64,000 bases of DNA, from assembly GCA_030680075.1 (NCBI GenBank), contig JAUXWR010000365.1:99177-163176 (forward strand), given 5' to 3'. Position numbers and translations under genes: made by a program. This document shows, one piece after another, positions 61,700 to 64,000 of the stretch (its first letter is position 1; each line of letters begins with the position of its first letter). The stretch comes from Legionella sp. Lineage in GTDB: Bacteria; Pseudomonadota; Gammaproteobacteria; Legionellales; Legionellaceae. The notes under the pieces are model-generated. The model was not told the origin of the DNA, did not search any database, and saw only the letters and a program-made list of their open reading frames with translations.

Positions 61700-62682
61700 A
61701 GCCATTGCTAATTAGCAGTGGTGAGCCTGCAGGTATCGGTCCTGATATCTGCCTGGCTCTTGCAAAGAAAGAGTTGCCAGTAGTTATTTTAGGTGATAAA
61801 AAAACGCTCATGGCTCGTGCGGATAAGCTAGAGCTCGATATAGAATTCCTTGATTATAATCCCAACCTGCCTTTTGAGCCCCGAAAAAACTCCTTGTTTA
61901 TAAAGTCAGTTCCCGGCATAAATTTTGTGGTGCCCGGTAAACTTGATACCGCTAATGCTGCTTATGTAATTAGCATGCTTGAAGAGGCAGTTAGAGCTTC
62001 TTTGCTAGGTGAATTTAGCGCCTTGGTAACAGCACCGGTGCATAAGGAAATTATCAATCGCGCCGGGGTTTCGTTCACGGGGCATACAGAATTTTTAGCC
62101 CATCATTGTGGTGTAGATACCGTTGTTATGATGCTCGCCTGTGAAACGATGAAAGTTGCCTTAATTACAACTCACCTTCCCTTAAAGTTAGTAGCGCCAG
62201 CGATTACCGCTCCATTAATTACGAATGTCATCAGACAATTACATCGCTCATTACAAGTTGATTTTGGATTGATTGATCCACGAATTTTGGTGGCGGGTCT
62301 TAACCCTCATGCGGGGGAGGGAGGGTATCTTGGTCGCGAAGAAATAGATACGATTGCCCCTGCTCTCAAATTGTTACAAAGCGAAGGGATTAATGTTCAG
62401 GGCCCTTTTCCGGCAGATACCCTTTTTACACCAAAATATACCAGAGAGGCTGATGCATTTGTAGCGATGTATCATGATCAAGGTTTACCCGTTTTAAAAT
62501 ATGCAGGATTCGGGCAGGCAGTCAATGTTACGTTAGGGTTGCCAATTATTCGCACCTCAGTAGATCATGGGACAGCATTGGATTTAGCCGGAACGGGACA
62601 AGCTGACCCTGGAAGTCTTCTCGCGGCAGTGCTTATGGCAATGACAATGGTTCAAGCGCGAGTGTCTCATGAAAAAAATTAG
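61696..62682 (+). CDS. pdxA: PdxA, 4-hydroxythreonine-4-phosphate dehydrogenase
   Basis: PdxA is an NAD-dependent, metal-requiring enzyme of vitamin B6 synthesis. The 328 residues carry ISSGEPAGIGPDICLAL, the metal/substrate segment VSFTGHTEFLAHHCG, LNPHAGEGGYLGREE and DAFVAMYHDQGLPVLKY...RTSVDHGTALDLAG. The surA-pdxA order is common in gamma-proteobacteria. It overlaps folA by 14 bases. Confidence 0.96.
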   Translation: MKPLLISSGEPAGIGPDICLALAKKELPVVILGDKKTLMARADKLELDIEFLDYNPNLPFEPRKNSLFIKSVPGINFVVPGKLDTANAAYVISMLEEAVRASLLGEFSALVTAPVHKEIINRAGVSFTGHTEFLAHHCGVDTVVMMLACETMKVALITTHLPLKLVAPAITAPLITNVIRQLHRSLQVDFGLIDPRILVAGLNPHAGEGGYLGREEIDTIAPALKLLQSEGINVQGPFPADTLFTPKYTREADAFVAMYHDQGLPVLKYAGFGQAVNVTLGLPIIRTSVDHGTALDLAGTGQADPGSLLAAVLMAMTMVQARVSHEKN

Positions 62683-63169
62683 TCTGATTGCTGCAGTTGA
62701 TGAAAATTTTGGACTAGGAAAAGACAATCAGTTACTTTGCCATCTTCCAGCTGACCTCAAACATTTTAAACAACTCACGATAGGCAAACCAATTATCATG
62801 GGAAGGAAAACCTTTCTTTCCATAGGAAGGCCATTACCAGAGCGGCAGAATATTGTATTAACCAGTCAGTCAGAACCTATAGCGGGTGTTGAGATAGCGC
62901 GCTCCTTAACTGACGCCTTTTTACTCGCTACTGCGGTACCAGAAATAATGATTATAGGAGGGGAAAGGGTATTTCGTGAGGCGCTTCCTTTCGCTAGTAC
63001 AATTTACCTTACTATTATCCATCATCAATTTGCTGCCGATGTTTTTTTTCCGGAACTTGATGCGTCAATCTGGATCAGTGAAAACACCATAGATAGGCCC
63101 GCGGATGAAAAAAATCCTTTCGCGCTTACCTTTATTCAATATCAACGTCGTTCCAATCCATCATTCTAA
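62669..63169 (+). CDS. folA: Dihydrofolate reductase
   Basis: Dihydrofolate reductase supplies tetrahydrofolate with NADPH. The 166 residues begin SLIAAVDENFGLGKDNQLLCHLPADLKHFK, with the catalytic acidic residue in LPADL, followed by GKPIIMGRKTFLSIGRPLPERQNIVLT and IMIIGGERVFREALP. The start lies within the end of pdxA, so expression is coupled. Trimethoprim-relevant substitutions cannot be judged. Confidence 0.96.
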   Translation: MKKISLIAAVDENFGLGKDNQLLCHLPADLKHFKQLTIGKPIIMGRKTFLSIGRPLPERQNIVLTSQSEPIAGVEIARSLTDAFLLATAVPEIMIIGGERVFREALPFASTIYLTIIHHQFAADVFFPELDASIWISENTIDRPADEKNPFALTFIQYQRRSNPSF

Positions 63170-63219
63170 AGGGCTTAATGCCAAACTTCCTTAAATGGCA
63201 TTAAATATACGGTTAAATG

Positions 63220-63756
63220 CTACCAATGTTGTGTTATAGCTCGTGGGGTATTTTGATGACTCCGAACCACAATTTCATTGGTACCAAGAATACGATAATT
63301 ATTCAAAATAATCTCTCGACCACCAAATGAAATATTACAATGATTATAACCAGGCCAGGTTTTACCCGGTTGGTTGCTGCCTTGGAAAAAGGATTGGCAT
63401 AAGAATAATGGCGAGCCATTGCTGTCACGACCAATTACTATAGGGCTGCCTGGATTATTCTGCCAGGAGACCTTATTGAAAAATTGTCTGGCGGGAACTC
63501 TAAAATCACTAAGGACATATTCTTTACCACCATAAGGTACGTTGCACTGACCATACCCTTCCCATGTCTTACCTGGCTGAGCGCTGTTAAACAGCTTGGC
63601 AATACATAAATATAATGGCTTTCCATTAGATTCATTGCCAATTTGCAAAGCATTCCCTAATGCGTTATCGGAATGCCCATGCATATGCGCATGAGTATTT
63701 GCAACACATGATAAAGGGAGGCCCGCGGTAAATACTATTAAAGACAAAAAGCGCAT
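63220..63756 (-). CDS. Secreted DM9/DUF3421 repeat protein
   Basis: A 178-residue exported protein (signal MRFLSLIVFTAGLPLSCVA, then a His-rich stretch THAHMHGHSD) with two copies of a DM9/DUF3421 unit: GKPLYLCIAKLFNSAQPGKTW...GQCNVPYGGKE and GSPLFLCQSFFQGSNQPGKTW...HCNISFGGRE. DM9 domains, mostly in insects and in bacteria with eukaryotic hosts, bind sugars in known cases. Function here is unknown; lectin-like binding is an inference. It runs opposite to folA. Confidence 0.8.
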   Translation of the reverse strand: MRFLSLIVFTAGLPLSCVANTHAHMHGHSDNALGNALQIGNESNGKPLYLCIAKLFNSAQPGKTWEGYGQCNVPYGGKEYVLSDFRVPARQFFNKVSWQNNPGSPIVIGRDSNGSPLFLCQSFFQGSNQPGKTWPGYNHCNISFGGREIILNNYRILGTNEIVVRSHQNTPRAITQHW

Positions 63757-63888
63757 CAGAAAACCTCATTAATTGTTAATAAATCGAGCATTAGGATAAC
63801 TTATGAACAAATAGAGTTCAATCAAACAAGCCATAAATCATCGATAACGCCTATTGCAAAAAATAATGAAGAAAAATGGAAAAAGTGT

Positions 63889-63916
63889 TTGACAAGGAGT
63901 TGGGAATGAGTAGAAT
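63889..63916 (+). promoter_or_regulatory. Strong promoter of an rRNA operon
   Basis: A perfect TTGACA (63889-63894), a 16-base spacer and TAGAAT (63911-63916) are followed by a GC-rich discriminator (ACGCAGCACGCC), typical of stringently controlled rRNA promoters. Confidence 0.75.
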
Positions 63917-63937
63917 ACGCAGCACGCCTTCGGGGCA

Positions 63938-64000
63938 AAATCATTAACAAGTAGAAGACAAACTGTGTGGGCGCTTTAGAGAATTTGAGTGCTTGTAGAG
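63938..64000 (+). other. rRNA operon leader with boxA-like antiterminator
   Basis: ATTAACAA followed by GACAAACTGTGTGGGCGC closely resembles the boxA and downstream part of gamma-proteobacterial 16S leaders. The mature 16S gene should begin within a few hundred bases to the right, outside the window. Confidence 0.75.

Noticed and set aside
1..64000. CRISPR array
   Set aside because: No series of short repeats with regular spacers is visible; the repeats found are two-copy or palindromic.
63938..64000. 16S rRNA gene
   Set aside because: Only the leader is present; the mature 16S start is not reached.

Overview
The window looks like a chromosomal stretch of a Legionella species or a very close relative. 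The support is: an AT-rich gamma-proteobacterial gene set; a tmRNA with a Legionella-like tag (ANDNNFAGEAIAA); an EnhA-like L,D-transpeptidase; and a scatter of eukaryotic-like genes typical of Dot/Icm effectors (ankyrin/LRR/F-box-like, DXD glycosyltransferase with an IQ motif, mitochondrial-carrier-like protein, Nudix-like protein). The species cannot be fixed from the sequence alone, and no effector has been shown here to be secreted.

Layout. (1) 3-15231: a dense flagellar cluster on the + strand: fliF (3' end only), fliG, fliH, fliI, fliJ, fliQ, fliR, flhB, flhA, fliA, an L,D-transpeptidase, a secretin-N-like protein, flgA, motA, motB, fliM, fliN, fliO, fliP. It encodes the rotor, C-ring, export gate, export ATPase, stator and sigma-28. 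It holds no rod, hook, cap or filament genes and no chemotaxis genes. FliM lacks the usual CheY-binding peptide, and fliP is separated from fliQR. (2) 15301-15695: ssrA (tmRNA). (3) about 15700-21172: a decayed island in the 3' end of ssrA. It holds two further copies or remnants of the ssrA 3' end, a RhuM fragment, an intact two-gene RhuM cassette, an LRR/ankyrin/F-box-like gene, a zinc-ribbon pseudogene, two copies of a 77-bp palindromic element and a shuffled piece of a neighbouring gene. No integrase is visible. (4) 21287-28682: accessory genes: an unknown 366-residue protein, the DXD glycosyltransferase/IQ protein, an ABC-F ATPase with a TipA-like MerR regulator, a Nudix-like protein and a YffB/ArsC-like protein. 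(5) 28720-44142: a mosaic of envelope and metabolic genes (acyltransferase, M20 peptidase, CysZ, nitronate monooxygenase, a monooxygenase/FAH/RpiB operon) mixed with effector candidates (1045-residue ankyrin protein, 508-residue GT-B-like protein, EEP nuclease-like protein, mitochondrial-carrier-like protein). (6) 44228-63169: mostly housekeeping: yajQ, RimK-like ATP-grasp, efp and epmB in divergent pair, ppk1, a CHR half-transporter, fadE, a peptidoglycan-recycling pair (amgK, murU-like) and lptD-surA-pdxA-folA. (7) Right end: a DM9/DUF3421 protein, then a strong promoter and the leader of an rRNA operon whose 16S gene lies beyond the window.

How the genes work together. The flagellar cluster is almost fully overlapping or closely spaced and reads as one or two transcription units. 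EF-P has its K34 in place and its modifier EpmB starts 72 bp away. AmgK and MurU-like proteins feed recycled MurNAc into UDP-MurNAc; LptD and SurA serve the outer membrane. The most unusual content is the atypical, apparently chemotaxis-independent flagellar set with embedded cell-wall and secretin-like genes, the layered ssrA island, and several undescribed effector candidates with eukaryotic-like motifs.
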